Shown in pieces: positions 53,121 through 62,928 of a stretch of DNA of 64,000 nucleotides. This stretch comes from Mesotoga prima MesG1.Ag.4.2 (GTDB lineage: Bacteria; Thermotogota; Thermotogae; Petrotogales; Kosmotogaceae). The DNA lies in assembly GCF_000147715.2 (NCBI RefSeq), contig NC_017934.1:1178001-1242000 (forward strand). The letters run 5' to 3'. The position numbers and the translations under genes were made by a program. The first letter of the stretch is position 1; every line of letters begins with the position of its first letter. The notes under the pieces were generated by a model. It was not told the origin of the DNA. It saw nothing but the letters and a program-made list of their open reading frames with translations, and did not search any database.

Positions 53121-54022
53121 CATTCTAGGTGATGAACGGCGCTTGATTATTGAGGCTTGATGGGAAAGACTTGAAATAGAACAGCAAAACAGTCCGAATC
53201 GCCTGGGCTGAAGTTTGGGAATATTTCTGATAGAATCGTCCTTGTCCTTCCTTCTAGTAAGGTATTCTGAATTTATGCAGGTGGGTTTGCTACACTTGTG
53301 ATTCACACTTGTCAAAGATATAGGAAAATCCTAACTTCGTGCTGGTTATCAGTGAGTTCCTATCTCTTAATTGTATATGCAGATGATGAGTTTCGATGAC
53401 GTTGGTTCATATTTGAAAGTTTTGAATAACCCGTTTAGGGAAGTTGTTCCAGGTATATGTATTGAGTTTATCGAAACAACAGGAAAATTGAAGTCAGAGA
53501 AGACTGAGAAAAATTTCTGTCAACGAACAAACTTCTCTAAATGGTGGCAATCCGGTCGACACTGTCTCATTTTGCTCTTTATCCACGATCTAATTCTTTG
53601 TCAGATGAAGTATCGCTCATCAAGCGACCGTGAAAAATATGACGGAACACCAATATTCCGTAAACAAGTGAAATTCCTGAAGCGGAAATGTGGAGTATTG
53701 CAGATTAGTGTAGAAGTGTTTGACAAGTATTATTGGTCTTCGCGCAGATGAGCATGCGAGCACTTGGGATCATAAGTACACTAAACCCTTTCATTTAGTC
53801 TCTGGATTTTGGTGTGTTTCGTTCTTAGTGTTGCATAATCTTCCCAAAAGAGTCTCAGCGGAGTTATATCCAGTGTATTCGACTTCTAAGAAATATCAGA
53901 ACATCGTCAACGCACGACAGATTACTGTATTGATTTGACAAGAGCAATGAAGTGATAAACTAAATTGAAAGTGCAGGTGTGCATGCAATGACGAAGATGG
54001 AGTTTACGGTCAACTACAAGAG
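53121..54022. other. 900-base gap, no gene supported
   Basis: AT-rich, without the dispersed repeats that fill other gaps. Open frames (for example 53371-53751) have no recognisable motif, no good ribosome site and unusual composition, so I leave them out. The gap marks the border of the polysaccharide locus. Confidence 0.45.
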
Positions 54023-55060
54023 GTGAGATGGAAATTGCAGAGCAAGACATTACATGGAGTTTCGATCTTAACTGCAAGAAACTTTGCACAATCTCCGTCA
54101 TGGAAGTGCATTTTTGATTGGGAAGATGAGATCTCTAACTTGCTGTTTTTGCCTCTGGAAGAACTCACAAAGCCAAGGAAGTTCTCTAGATTATTGTGCG
54201 ATCCAAAGACATTTAAGTATGCTCTGCCCATAGTGAAGAGAATTATTAACGGGTGTAGGGGAAAAATTGGGATAGTTTATCTAATGGCACCAGAGAATAT
54301 CAGGTTTGTTCTGAAGTCCAAGTTGAAACTCGTACCGATCTTCATTGATACACCAACCTCATCGTATAACTCGCTACGAAGGCTTTGTAAGGTATTTCCC
54401 TTCTACTATGTTTCATCATACGAGACTTTTGAACACTTAAGTCTTTATCACGATAACGTGAGATTCTTGCCGTTTTCTGTGCCGGAAACCTGGAAGCTGA
54501 ACCGAATACCGGAGAAGCAACTCGATGTGCTTCAAATAGGTAGAAAGAATCCCCTTCTTCATAAGTGGATGTTGAGGATGGCTTCAGAAAATGGCATCGA
54601 ATATGTTTATCAAAGGATAGAAGATGGCGTTCTGAATTATTGGTCAACAAAGGATGGCTTGATTGGCGATTTCAGAGATAGGCGAAAGTTTGCTCATCTT
54701 TTGGGAAAAGCTAGGGTTAGTCTTGTATCTTCTGGAGGAATCGATGGTAGTCGAAAAGGTTTCGACATAAATCCTGTGACTGTTAGGTTCTTTGAGAGCG
54801 CAGTAAACTATTGTTACATGATCGGAAGGTATCCGCCGGAATCGAAAGACTTTGAGTACACACGCATGTCTGAGATTGTTATTCGTGTTGATGACGAAAG
54901 ATCCTTTAGAAAGCAACTAATTAAGTGTCTGGATAAACCGTTCAACCTTAAGGAAAAATATGACTCAATCATTGACAGCAATTCAACTCGATGTATTGCC
55001 TCAATAATTAAAAGAGATCTGGAGAATTATCTCGAGAAGCCTGGCTTAGTCACCAACTAG
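54023..55060 (+). CDS. Putative GT-B type glycosyltransferase
   Basis: A product of about 340 residues. The C-terminal half has LDVLQIGRKNPLLHKWMLRM, ARVSLVSSGGIDGSRKGFDI, then NPVTVRFFESAVNYCYMIGR and a closing helix: the layout of the CgeB/Glyco_trans_1_2 C-terminal domain (F-E and the nucleotide-sugar loop). The N-terminal part is Cys-containing and not recognised. The start is unclear: GTG 54023 lies in AAGAGGTGAG, and TTG 54035 is an alternative with better spacing. A hairpin follows the stop. Context supports a sugar transferase; the donor is unknown. Confidence 0.55.
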   Translation: MRWKLQSKTLHGVSILTARNFAQSPSWKCIFDWEDEISNLLFLPLEELTKPRKFSRLLCDPKTFKYALPIVKRIINGCRGKIGIVYLMAPENIRFVLKSKLKLVPIFIDTPTSSYNSLRRLCKVFPFYYVSSYETFEHLSLYHDNVRFLPFSVPETWKLNRIPEKQLDVLQIGRKNPLLHKWMLRMASENGIEYVYQRIEDGVLNYWSTKDGLIGDFRDRRKFAHLLGKARVSLVSSGGIDGSRKGFDINPVTVRFFESAVNYCYMIGRYPPESKDFEYTRMSEIVIRVDDERSFRKQLIKCLDKPFNLKEKYDSIIDSNSTRCIASIIKRDLENYLEKPGLVTN

Positions 55061-55062
55061 TT

Positions 55063-55081
55063 ATGCCCTGAATAGGGGCAT
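55063..55081 (+). terminator. Terminator-like hairpin
   Basis: ATGCCC (55063-55068) and GGGCAT (55076-55081) pair around TGAATAG; GCTTGGCTTTTA follows, a weak T tract. Three bases after the stop of the preceding gene. Confidence 0.55.
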
Positions 55082-55169
55082 GCTTGGCTTTTACTCTAGA
55101 CACTACACTGAAAACGTATTCTTGAAGTTGTGATGAACTACAAGCTGAAAACATTCAGGAGGTTGTTGT

Positions 55170-56237
55170 ATGAAGAAACACGCCTTAATCACGGGTATTA
55201 CCGGCCAAGATGGATCTTATCTTGCAGAATTGTTGTTGGATAAGGGTTATGAAATTCATGGAATAATAAGGAGATCAAGCAGTTTCAATACGAAGAGAAT
55301 TGATCATCTATACAAGGATCCTCATGAAAGAGATGTCAATCTCTTTCTTCATTATGGAGACTTGACGGATTCAACTAATCTGATCAGACTCATTCAAGAG
55401 ATACAACCTGATGAAATATATAACCTCGCTGCCCAGAGTCATGTCAAGGTCTCTTTTGAGACGGCAGAATACACCGCTAATTCAGACGGATTAGGGACTC
55501 TCAGACTGCTGGAAGCGATACACTTTCTCGGACTCGAGAAGAAGACCAAGTTCTATCAGGCATCTACAAGTGAGCTTTACGGGAAAGTGCAAGAAACTCC
55601 TCAGAAAGAGACAACGCCATTCTACCCTAGAAGTCCATATGCAGCGGCCAAACTATACGCTTACTGGATAACAGTTAACTACAGAGAAGCCTATGGGATC
55701 TTTGGGAGCAATGGCATCCTCTTTAATCATGAGTCACCAAGAAGAGGAGAGACATTCGTTACCAGAAAGATCACAAGGGCAGCTTCAAGAATATCACATG
55801 GCCTTCAAGACAGGCTATATCTTGGAAACATGGACGCGAAGAGAGACTGGGGGTATGCTCCTGATTACGTGAAGGCAATGTGGCTGATGCTCCAGCAGGA
55901 AGAACCGGGAGACTTTGTCATAGCCACTGGAGAAACCCATACTGTAAGAGAATTCGTCGAACTGTCTTTCAAAGAAGCAGGAATAGATATTCATTGGAGT
56001 GGAACTGGCGTTGAAGAGAAGGGAATCAACTCAAAGACGGGAAAGATAGTCGTTGAAGTAGACCCTGATTACTTTAGGCCAACAGAAGTAGAGTTACTCC
56101 TTGGAGATCCAACCAAGGCAAGAGATAAGCTAGGTTGGCAACCTGAAGTCAAATTCAAAGAACTCGTTGAGATAATGATGAAAGCCGATCTCGAAGCCGC
56201 GAAGTATGAGAAGTATAAGAAGCAGTACAACGGATAG
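55170..56237 (+). CDS. gmd: GDP-mannose 4,6-dehydratase
   Basis: Converts GDP-mannose to GDP-4-keto-6-deoxymannose, the first step to GDP-L-fucose. The product has 355 residues. [20 protein letters not shown] is the nucleotide-binding motif; [20 protein letters not shown], then [20 protein letters not shown], has the catalytic Thr/Ser, Glu and the YAAAK motif. [20 protein letters not shown] is the strongly conserved substrate segment. AGGAGG precedes the ATG. It is separated from fcl by a four-helix-bundle gene. Confidence 0.95.
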   Translation: MKKHALITGITGQDGSYLAELLLDKGYEIHGIIRRSSSFNTKRIDHLYKDPHERDVNLFLHYGDLTDSTNLIRLIQEIQPDEIYNLAAQSHVKVSFETAEYTANSDGLGTLRLLEAIHFLGLEKKTKFYQASTSELYGKVQETPQKETTPFYPRSPYAAAKLYAYWITVNYREAYGIFGSNGILFNHESPRRGETFVTRKITRAASRISHGLQDRLYLGNMDAKRDWGYAPDYVKAMWLMLQQEEPGDFVIATGETHTVREFVELSFKEAGIDIHWSGTGVEEKGINSKTGKIVVEVDPDYFRPTEVELLLGDPTKARDKLGWQPEVKFKELVEIMMKADLEAAKYEKYKKQYNG

Positions 56238-56375
56238 TGGAGAGTTGAGGGTGGAGAGTGGTGAGTAGAAAGTAGTGAGCCGAGAGTGGGAAGCGGAGTG
56301 TGGAGAATGGAGAGTTCTGAGTAATGAATGTTATGTTAATGACCGTTCGAGAACTGTAGTACGGAGGTTAGGAAT
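56238..56375. repeat. Purine-rich GAGAGT tract before the four-helix gene
   Basis: About 56238-56325 is built of GTGGAGAGT-like and GTGAGTAG-like units. A complementary pyrimidine-rich stretch (TCCTCCACGCACTACTCTCA) occurs at about 56764-56795 after the gene, inside the start of fcl. The two flank the four-helix gene as a degenerate inverted repeat. Confidence 0.6.
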
Positions 56376-56744
56376 ATGTTCTACAAAGACCTAGATGTAT
56401 ATAAGAAAAGCATAGATTTCGTTGTTGACATATACAAGACTACCGAATCCTTTCCTGAAAGCGAGAAATTCGGTTTGATTTCACAACTAAGGAGAGCCGC
56501 AGTCTCTTTACCGTCAAATCTAGCTGAAGGCAGTGGAAGGAATGGGAGGAAAGAACTAATAAACTTCCTCCATTTAGCTAGAGGGTCATTATTTGAAATC
56601 GGGACTCAGCTTGAGATTAGTCACAGGCTGAGATTTGTGAGTCAAGAGAACTATGCTAAACTCGAAGAAAGACGTGCAACAATTCAGAGAATGATGAATG
56701 CATTAATTTCTTCTCTGAGAAAGAAGGGAGAAAATAATGACTGA
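56376..56744 (+). CDS. Four-helix-bundle protein (23S rRNA intervening-sequence family)
   Basis: A product of 122 residues: [60 protein letters not shown]. Same family as the gene at 49959, with clear differences. It sits between gmd and fcl, flanked by purine/pyrimidine repeats, and overlaps fcl by 8 bases. It appears inserted into the fucose operon. Good ribosome site (GGAGGTTAGG). Confidence 0.88.
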   Translation: MFYKDLDVYKKSIDFVVDIYKTTESFPESEKFGLISQLRRAAVSLPSNLAEGSGRNGRKELINFLHLARGSLFEIGTQLEISHRLRFVSQENYAKLEERRATIQRMMNALISSLRKKGENND

Positions 56745-57714
56745 AGAAGAAAAGGGAGCTTATTCCTCCACGCACTACTCTCAACTCACAACCGATTCCA
56801 AGATCTACGTCGCCGGTCACAATGGGCTTGTTGGTTCGGCCATTATGAGGAAGCTAGAGTCTGAGGGTTTTAGGAACATAGTCACCAGAACCTTCGAAGA
56901 GCTTGATCTGACTAATCAAAAGGCAACACGGGAGTTCTTCGAGAAGGAGAGGCCGGAATATGTATTTCTCGCCGCGGCAAAGGTTGGAGGAATACAGGCA
57001 AACAGCGTATATCCTGCCGACTTCATATACATAAACCTCATGATCGAATGTAATGTCATAAAGGCCTCTCATGAATTCGGAGTAAAAAAGCTTCTGTTTC
57101 TCGGAAGCTCTTGTATATATCCTAAGTTGGCGCCTCAGCCGATAAAGGAAGAGTATCTTCTTTCCGGATATCTTGAAGAGACAAATGAACCTTATGCACT
57201 TGCAAAGATCTCCGGCATGAAGATGTGCCAGTACTTCAATAAGCAATACGGGACTAATTTCATAAGCGTTATGCCTACGAATCTATATGGACCAAATGAT
57301 AACTTCGATCTGAACACAAGCCATGTATTACCAGCGCTGATTCGAAAGTTCCACGAAGCAAAGGTAAACAAAGCTCCTTATGTTGAAATATGGGGAACGG
57401 GTACCCCCAGGAGAGAATTTCTGTTTGTGGATGATCTGGCAGACGCCTGTCTCTTTCTCATGAAGAACTACTCGGGAAATGACTTCTTCAACGTAGGAAC
57501 TGGAGAAGACGTAACAATAAGAGAACTTGCAGAGCTCATTGGAGAAGTTGTAGGATGCAAGGGTGAGTTGAAGTTCGATACTTCCAAACCAGACGGGACA
57601 CCCAGGAAACTGCTCGATGTAACTAGGATTCATGAAGCTGGTTGGAGACACAGGATAGGATTGAAGAAGGGCTTAGAGAAGACTTATGAGTGGTTTAGCA
57701 AAACTTATCTTTAA
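56737..57714 (+). CDS. fcl: GDP-L-fucose synthase
   Basis: Epimerises and reduces GDP-4-keto-6-deoxymannose to GDP-L-fucose. The product has 325 residues. [20 protein letters not shown] is the NADP motif, [20 protein letters not shown] holds the catalytic Ser and Cys, [20 protein letters not shown] has the YxxxK, and [20 protein letters not shown] completes the set. About 22 extra N-terminal residues ([20 protein letters not shown]) come before the Rossmann strand; they fall in the repeat and appear added by the insertion of the four-helix gene. ATGACTGA overlap with that gene. Confidence 0.95.
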   Translation: MTEEEKGAYSSTHYSQLTTDSKIYVAGHNGLVGSAIMRKLESEGFRNIVTRTFEELDLTNQKATREFFEKERPEYVFLAAAKVGGIQANSVYPADFIYINLMIECNVIKASHEFGVKKLLFLGSSCIYPKLAPQPIKEEYLLSGYLEETNEPYALAKISGMKMCQYFNKQYGTNFISVMPTNLYGPNDNFDLNTSHVLPALIRKFHEAKVNKAPYVEIWGTGTPRREFLFVDDLADACLFLMKNYSGNDFFNVGTGEDVTIRELAELIGEVVGCKGELKFDTSKPDGTPRKLLDVTRIHEAGWRHRIGLKKGLEKTYEWFSKTYL

Positions 57715-57852
57715 TAGACTAGGAAGGTCGAATTGCTTTTCAAGCGTCAGTTCCTCCCAATGATATTAACACCTTGTGCTACTATTTTTTCAAACCTTCA
57801 TTGATTCCATTCCTAGAAACCACTAGGAAAAGTACCCTGATTGTTTTACTCA

Positions 57853-57882
57853 CAAAAAAGAGTTCTGAAAGCGCCCAGAACT
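57853..57882 (-). terminator. Intrinsic terminator of the fucosyltransferase gene
   Basis: On the minus strand AGTTCTG, loop GGCGCTTT, CAGAACT, then CTTTTTTG. A perfect 7-bp stem with a T run, 86 bases after the stop of the gene that ends at 57968. Confidence 0.75.
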
Positions 57883-57967
57883 TCGCTTGATCATATCCTG
57901 CACATACTTTATTAATTGCATCGTTGCTGACTTCAATCAAATTAAGAGTAATGAGTAAGTTCTCATC

Positions 57968-58834
57968 TCACCCTTGTAATCTGATCCAATCATTAGGAAA
58001 GATCCCAGAAAAATCCAGATCTCTGTTCACCATTCTTTCAGGTGCAATTACAGTTCTGTTAGGGTTTCTGTTGAGCCATGCTGCCCACCAGCTGAAAGTA
58101 CTATTTGCTATGATATTATGTTTGCAGAGGCTCATAAGCTGCATATCTCTGTAACTATTCGAGCCTATGTTCCAGTCAATTACTGTGAAACGAGCATCAG
58201 AGAAGCTATTTTTGGCCCACTGAGGGTCATCACAAAAAACATAAAAGACTGGTTCTACAACCGTATTCTCCATAGTTTGAATTGCTCGAAGATAGTATTG
58301 ATCACTACATATGCCACCGAACAATCCCAAATTGCTGCTTTTAAGAAAGTCTCCTCTCCTAAAGTGCACGCCTACGGCTTCTACCTTAGCGATTTCGTCG
58401 GCTAATCGTTTATTATTGTCAGAACTGAAAGCAGGGAAAGTGAAGACATCTCTTAATTCTTTTGCACAGGGCTCAAGATAATTCATATTCTGCCAGTAGC
58501 CCTTTAAGTAACGATTGTTTCCTTTCAAAACATCGGGGTCAAAAGAAAATGGGATCTTTTCTTCAAAGTACACTTTTGGTTTTCTGAATAGCTTCCAAAT
58601 GACTTTCCTGGGGCTAAGTCGATTCCCACCTGTCAACTTTGAAATGACGTCAAGATTAGCATGAGCAATATCCAAATTAAACAGTCTTTCAAGCTCAAAT
58701 CCATTATTCATTGGTGTTGTCGAGTACTGAGTGCAGTCAGCTTTCACTTCCTGATTGTTCTTTTTAAGAAAACAGTAGAGACCATATTGAAACATCTGAT
58801 TACCCAGTCCTCCGCCAAACCAAACTACACGCAT
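57968..58834 (-). CDS. GT11 family fucosyltransferase (alpha-1,2 type)
   Basis: The product has 288 residues. MRVVWFGGGLGNQMFQYGLY is the GT11 N-terminal signature. GVHFRRGDFL is the HxRRGD motif that binds GDP-fucose. FYVFCDDPQWAKNSF and NSTFSWWAAWLNRNPNRTVI are the other conserved blocks. Start at 58834 chosen for GGTGG spacing; GTG 58840 is an alternative. It is convergent with gmd/fcl, which supply its donor GDP-L-fucose. All motifs intact. Confidence 0.93.
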   Translation of the reverse strand: MRVVWFGGGLGNQMFQYGLYCFLKKNNQEVKADCTQYSTTPMNNGFELERLFNLDIAHANLDVISKLTGGNRLSPRKVIWKLFRKPKVYFEEKIPFSFDPDVLKGNNRYLKGYWQNMNYLEPCAKELRDVFTFPAFSSDNNKRLADEIAKVEAVGVHFRRGDFLKSSNLGLFGGICSDQYYLRAIQTMENTVVEPVFYVFCDDPQWAKNSFSDARFTVIDWNIGSNSYRDMQLMSLCKHNIIANSTFSWWAAWLNRNPNRTVIAPERMVNRDLDFSGIFPNDWIRLQG

Positions 58835-58840
58835 AATCAC

Positions 58841-59318
58841 ACCACCCGGTTCCTGATGAAAGAAAAATCACTCAGACAAGAAACTCTTACATTTAAAACA
58901 TTGTCTTGCTTCTTTTGAGATCTTGAATAACTTAAGAGTCCAAACAACCAAAGTCATTTGCCCTTCTATGCCTAAGAATGTCACTTAGAAGTCTTCAATC
59001 TTCACTTGATTTCAGCGCACTGACTTCATAAAGCTGGATTCAAAGGATATTTGTTAAATTGTAAAAAAGCGATCTGTTGGGTTCTAAACTCTCTTTGTAA
59101 GTTTCAGCTCGTTTCACCACATACTTTCATGAAAACATTATCATGATTGACCACAGCACAAAGTCTGTCAAGTAACGGCCACCTAGAAATACGTTGATTC
59201 AGCAAAAGAGACTAAAGGATTTCATTCAGATACCTCATTTGCCAAGAGCCAAGTTTTCGGAGATACCAAAGAATTGCACAAACTTCAATTCTCAAAGTGT
59301 CCGCAGTATTATAAACTC
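58841..59318. other. 478-base gap, nothing recognised
   Basis: AT-rich, without dispersed repeats, open frames or clear hairpins that I can support. Confidence 0.45.
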
Positions 59319-60353
59319 TCACAGTCTCTTCCCTTTATACCTCAAATAGCTGAAGTAGAGGTTCGGAAAGTGCATCAAGAGGACTTTTACGAGCTTATCT
59401 TTCATTGATTGTCCTTCGTATCTGCGTATCTGCTCACTAATAATCTGGACATTCATGAGATTAATAAGTTTCCTACTTGGGAATCCACCAAGAGCAAGAC
59501 TCGCGATTGCACCAACATATGCTCTCGGAATCAGGTTACTATCCATCATCTCCATGATCTCCCTTTGTGCACCATGTGCTTCCAGAAACCTCCTCAACCT
59601 TCTGAGAGCCCCTACTGTGTGGAAGTGTCTGTAATCGTTTATCCTTGATGCTGAGCGAATCCTAATCACTGACTTTGCAAGAGATTGTTCTTCAAATACC
59701 ACTTTTTCTGCAACATAGAGCGCTTTCATAGTGAACTCCACGTCTTCGCCGTTTGTGGCTCCGGCTTGGTACTTATGCATGTGTTTTCGCAAAAATGATT
59801 TGTTGTACAAGACACTTCCCGTCCACAACCACGTCTTGTTTTTCATCATAAGAAGAAGGACTGTTCTTCCATCTGTAGGTTCACATAAATATTGGTATTT
59901 GTCTTCGAATCTCCGGATCGTCTGGCCATTAAAGTCAACAACGTCATATCCAAAAGCCAAAATTTCAGCCCGCGTCTCACGAGCCTTTCTGTATATGTTA
60001 CTTAGGCAGTCTTTTGACATTAGATCATCTGAGTCGAAGAATATAACGTATTCTCCTCTAGCGGAAATCAGACCCATGTTCCTTGCCGAACTAACGCCGG
60101 AGTTTTCTGTTCTAATTATCCTTGAGAAAGTCGCTGAGTTTTGAGATGAATCTAGCACTGACCTAACCACTTCTTCTGTGCCATCTGTTGATCCATCGTT
60201 GACAACTATCACTTCGAAATCTACGCCTTGCTGGGCTATGATGGTCCTGAGCGTTCTTTCAATAAATCTCTCAGCATTGTATGCAGGTACCACCACTGTG
60301 ACGGCCACATTTTCTTGAACACCTGCTGAAGTGGACAACCTTTTGTCCATCAC
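59319..60353 (-). CDS. GT2 family glycosyltransferase
   Basis: The product has about 344 residues. VTVVVPAYNAERFIERTLRT, FEVIVVNDGSTDGTEEVVRS, NSGVSSARNMGLISARGEYV then IFFDSDDLM: the GT-A fold with the DxD motif. RPNG-type acceptor features are not seen. Start at 60353 (GTG) or 60350 (ATG); GGAGGAG lies upstream. It is next to other glycosyltransferases on the same strand. Sugar unknown. Confidence 0.9.
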   Translation of the reverse strand: MMDKRLSTSAGVQENVAVTVVVPAYNAERFIERTLRTIIAQQGVDFEVIVVNDGSTDGTEEVVRSVLDSSQNSATFSRIIRTENSGVSSARNMGLISARGEYVIFFDSDDLMSKDCLSNIYRKARETRAEILAFGYDVVDFNGQTIRRFEDKYQYLCEPTDGRTVLLLMMKNKTWLWTGSVLYNKSFLRKHMHKYQAGATNGEDVEFTMKALYVAEKVVFEEQSLAKSVIRIRSASRINDYRHFHTVGALRRLRRFLEAHGAQREIMEMMDSNLIPRAYVGAIASLALGGFPSRKLINLMNVQIISEQIRRYEGQSMKDKLVKVLLMHFPNLYFSYLRYKGKRL

Positions 60354-60436
60354 CGAACTCTCCTCCCGTGGTTGCTAATGACGAATTAGATGTTCGAACG
60401 TACAACGGAACAATTTCCCAAAGATTCGTACTGAAG

Positions 60437-61660
60437 CTAACGGTGAGACTTAGCTGTCTCTCCTATAATTTCTTCGTAGATATCCCGCTCTTTCCTAGCT
60501 ATTTCGTGCCAATCATATGAGGGCACACAGTGACTCACAGTGTCAAACTCGAGCTCATCCGAAATAATCCATGAAATTCTTTGAGCTAGCTCCTCTGAGA
60601 GGTCTTCGCTGTTACTTGAGAGAAGTCGCTCATCTCCAATGGCTTCCGGTATCCCTCCCACATTGGTTCCTACTACTCTAGCTCCACAAGCTCTAGCCTC
60701 AAGAATAACCGTTCCAAAACCTTCTTGTCTGCTGGGTATGACAAGGACATCGATTCCATTCATGACTACTGGCATGAGTTCGTATTCTACTCTGCCGGCG
60801 AAGTGCGTCAAATCCGTAGGCATACATTCCCTTAGCGTGTTTATTAAAGGGCCATCACCTACAATGAGGAAGAAGACGTCTGATCTGAGCTTCATTAGCT
60901 CTTCCGCGATTGCCGGAAGTCGATCTGCTCCTTTCACTTCCATTAGATTACCGACAAAACCCACGATCTTCTTATCGAGCGGCAGGCTCATCTTCCTTCT
61001 TGCCTCTTCCTTGTCCATAGGTTTGAATACGTTGGTATCTACTCCATTTGGGATGACAATCCCATTGGACTTGTCATAATCCAGTTTCTCAGATGCATCT
61101 CTCATCAAAGCCTTGCTCACAAAGATTACCTTTGCTGCCTTTTCAAGCACCTCTTTTACGAAAGCCTTGTTGTTGTTTGAAATGGAGTGAATCTCACCAC
61201 CATGGGCGGTAACTATATATGGAACATTGTACTTCTCAGAAAGCAGCAGAGCGGCATATCCCTCCGGGAAGACTCTGTGAGCGTGAAGCAAACGGAATTC
61301 CTGGATCTTCTTGTTCTTCTCAATGGCAGTTGCCATTCCCCGAGCGTATTTCACCCACGAATTGGCTTCCTGTCTAATCAGCCCAATGCGATCTCTTAAG
61401 CCAAGAGAGACATTTAATACGGGGTAGTGCTTCTCATTCAAGTTCACCGACTTTACTGATTCAGATGGGGAATATCCTTTCAGCTTTTTCACAAGCCTAA
61501 TTGGGAAGTTATCAAATGTAGAAACCGGAGCGAAATCGAAAGGCACACCTAACTCTGTCAGCGCCTTAAGCCTCTCGACTATGAAGACACCACTAGACGA
61601 GCTTTTTGGTTTTGGGAACATCTCTGAGAAGATCAGTACGCTTGGCGTCTCTCTACTCAT
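60437..61660 (-). CDS. GT4 family glycosyltransferase
   Basis: A product of 407 residues. PSVLIFSEMFPKPKSSSSGV begins the N-terminal GT-B domain; the C-terminal domain has IVGFVGNLMEVKGADRLPAI, FLIVGDGPLINTLRE and PSRQEGFGTVILEARACGAR with the E-x7-E motif. The start at 61660 (AAAGGTGA five bases upstream) is better than 61678. Part of a minus-strand cluster with the ATP-grasp gene 65 bases upstream. Confidence 0.92.
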   Translation of the reverse strand: MSRETPSVLIFSEMFPKPKSSSSGVFIVERLKALTELGVPFDFAPVSTFDNFPIRLVKKLKGYSPSESVKSVNLNEKHYPVLNVSLGLRDRIGLIRQEANSWVKYARGMATAIEKNKKIQEFRLLHAHRVFPEGYAALLLSEKYNVPYIVTAHGGEIHSISNNNKAFVKEVLEKAAKVIFVSKALMRDASEKLDYDKSNGIVIPNGVDTNVFKPMDKEEARRKMSLPLDKKIVGFVGNLMEVKGADRLPAIAEELMKLRSDVFFLIVGDGPLINTLRECMPTDLTHFAGRVEYELMPVVMNGIDVLVIPSRQEGFGTVILEARACGARVVGTNVGGIPEAIGDERLLSSNSEDLSEELAQRISWIISDELEFDTVSHCVPSYDWHEIARKERDIYEEIIGETAKSHR

Positions 61661-61725
61661 GGGCTCACCTTTAGTCATTTTGACTGGATAGCTGATACGG
61701 AAGATTCACGATGAGTATCAAGCTT

Positions 61726-62877
61726 TCAGCCCTTGAAATTCCTCTTGAGCTTCTTTTCAGACACTACTGAAAGGACGAAATTGCTCTTCCATTCGGCTTC
61801 AGGAAGGAGGTAGTTCCGCTCTAAGAAGTTCTTCATTGCCAATTCCTGCGGCCAATAGTTATCCTTTTTGAATTCAAGAGTTCCATCTTCAAGAAGAAAA
61901 TAACAGCCTGGAACGTTGTCTACTTTCATCTGTATTGGAGTAATGACTCCGATAAATGGAGAGATTTCGATTATCCAGAATTTGCCTTCTCTGTCCCTCA
62001 TCATGTCGACTCCAAGCATTGCCTTTCCGATAAGGCCATACGTCTTCAGAGCAATCTCGACTGCTTCCAGAGGAAGATCTTCCTTTATAACTATTCCACT
62101 ACCCGAGGCTCTAAAGTCGTTTCTTTTGGGTTTCCGAAAGTAACCAGTTACTACGTTTCCTGCAACATTCACCCTTACGTCAAGGCCATCTCCATTTACT
62201 AATCTCTGAAGGTAAACGTAGTTCTTCTGACGAAAGTATGCATTGCTGCACTTCTTTCCATAGAAAGAGAATGCCCTGCGAGAAAACCGGGAAAGCTGTG
62301 CAGGGTTCTTAATTAGATCTACTTCCCTTGAGCTAGCGCCGTGAAAACGTTTTGAAACTAGAGGAAATAAGAATTTCGTCTTCATTTGCTCGATTTCGTG
62401 GTAATCGTTAGAAATGAAGGTATCCGCAACGGGTAGCCCATTCATTTTCAGAAAGTATGTAGACATTACCTTGTCATCGCAAAGGAGAAGCGTTTCATAG
62501 TCGGGAAAGCATTTCTTGCCCAGCTTCTTCTCGAGAATGTAAATCTTTCTCTTTATCTCGTCCAGTTCAGCGGGACCGCTATTCGGGGACCAGATTATCA
62601 AGTCAAAATTCTTTGCCGCTTCTAGCCAGTCTGAACGATGGTATTCGAATATCTCGAAATCGAAGCCGTTGTTCTTCAGAAACCTCCTGTATTTTGTCCA
62701 GTGCGGATTTTCGTTTGTGTCACGAGTCAATCCTACAAATGGTTTCTTCTTCTCTCGAGGCCAATCAACGATAACATCGCAAGGTTTGTAAAGCTCCACA
62801 TCATCTTCTCTTGGATTCCTGATGTCGGGATTGCCCAGTATTCTTATTGAAAAGTATCTCTTTAGCCTAGTAAGCAA
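61726..62877 (-). CDS. ATP-grasp domain protein in a polysaccharide cluster
   Basis: The product has 383 residues from TTG 62877, with GAGGTG upstream. The central part has the ATP-grasp layout: CDDKVMSTYFLKMNGLPVAD, LFPLVSKRFHGASSREVDLI (ATP-binding Lys), YVYLQRLVNGDGLDVRVNVA, then MLGVDMMRDREGKFWIIEIS with the Glu that holds magnesium (the next acceptor Asn is replaced by Ser). It resembles RimK-like ligases. In surface polysaccharide clusters such enzymes may attach an amino acid or peptide to a sugar, but this is inference. Confidence 0.75.
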   Translation of the reverse strand: MLTRLKRYFSIRILGNPDIRNPREDDVELYKPCDVIVDWPREKKKPFVGLTRDTNENPHWTKYRRFLKNNGFDFEIFEYHRSDWLEAAKNFDLIIWSPNSGPAELDEIKRKIYILEKKLGKKCFPDYETLLLCDDKVMSTYFLKMNGLPVADTFISNDYHEIEQMKTKFLFPLVSKRFHGASSREVDLIKNPAQLSRFSRRAFSFYGKKCSNAYFRQKNYVYLQRLVNGDGLDVRVNVAGNVVTGYFRKPKRNDFRASGSGIVIKEDLPLEAVEIALKTYGLIGKAMLGVDMMRDREGKFWIIEISPFIGVITPIQMKVDNVPGCYFLLEDGTLEFKKDNYWPQELAMKNFLERNYLLPEAEWKSNFVLSVVSEKKLKRNFKG

Positions 62878-62928
62878 CTCACACCTCTTCGAGACTCACA
62901 ATACTGGTTGTAAACTCATTTCATATTC

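Noticed and set aside
53371-53938. Open frames in the gap before the polysaccharide locus
   Set aside because: No recognisable motif, poor ribosome sites, composition unlike neighbouring genes.
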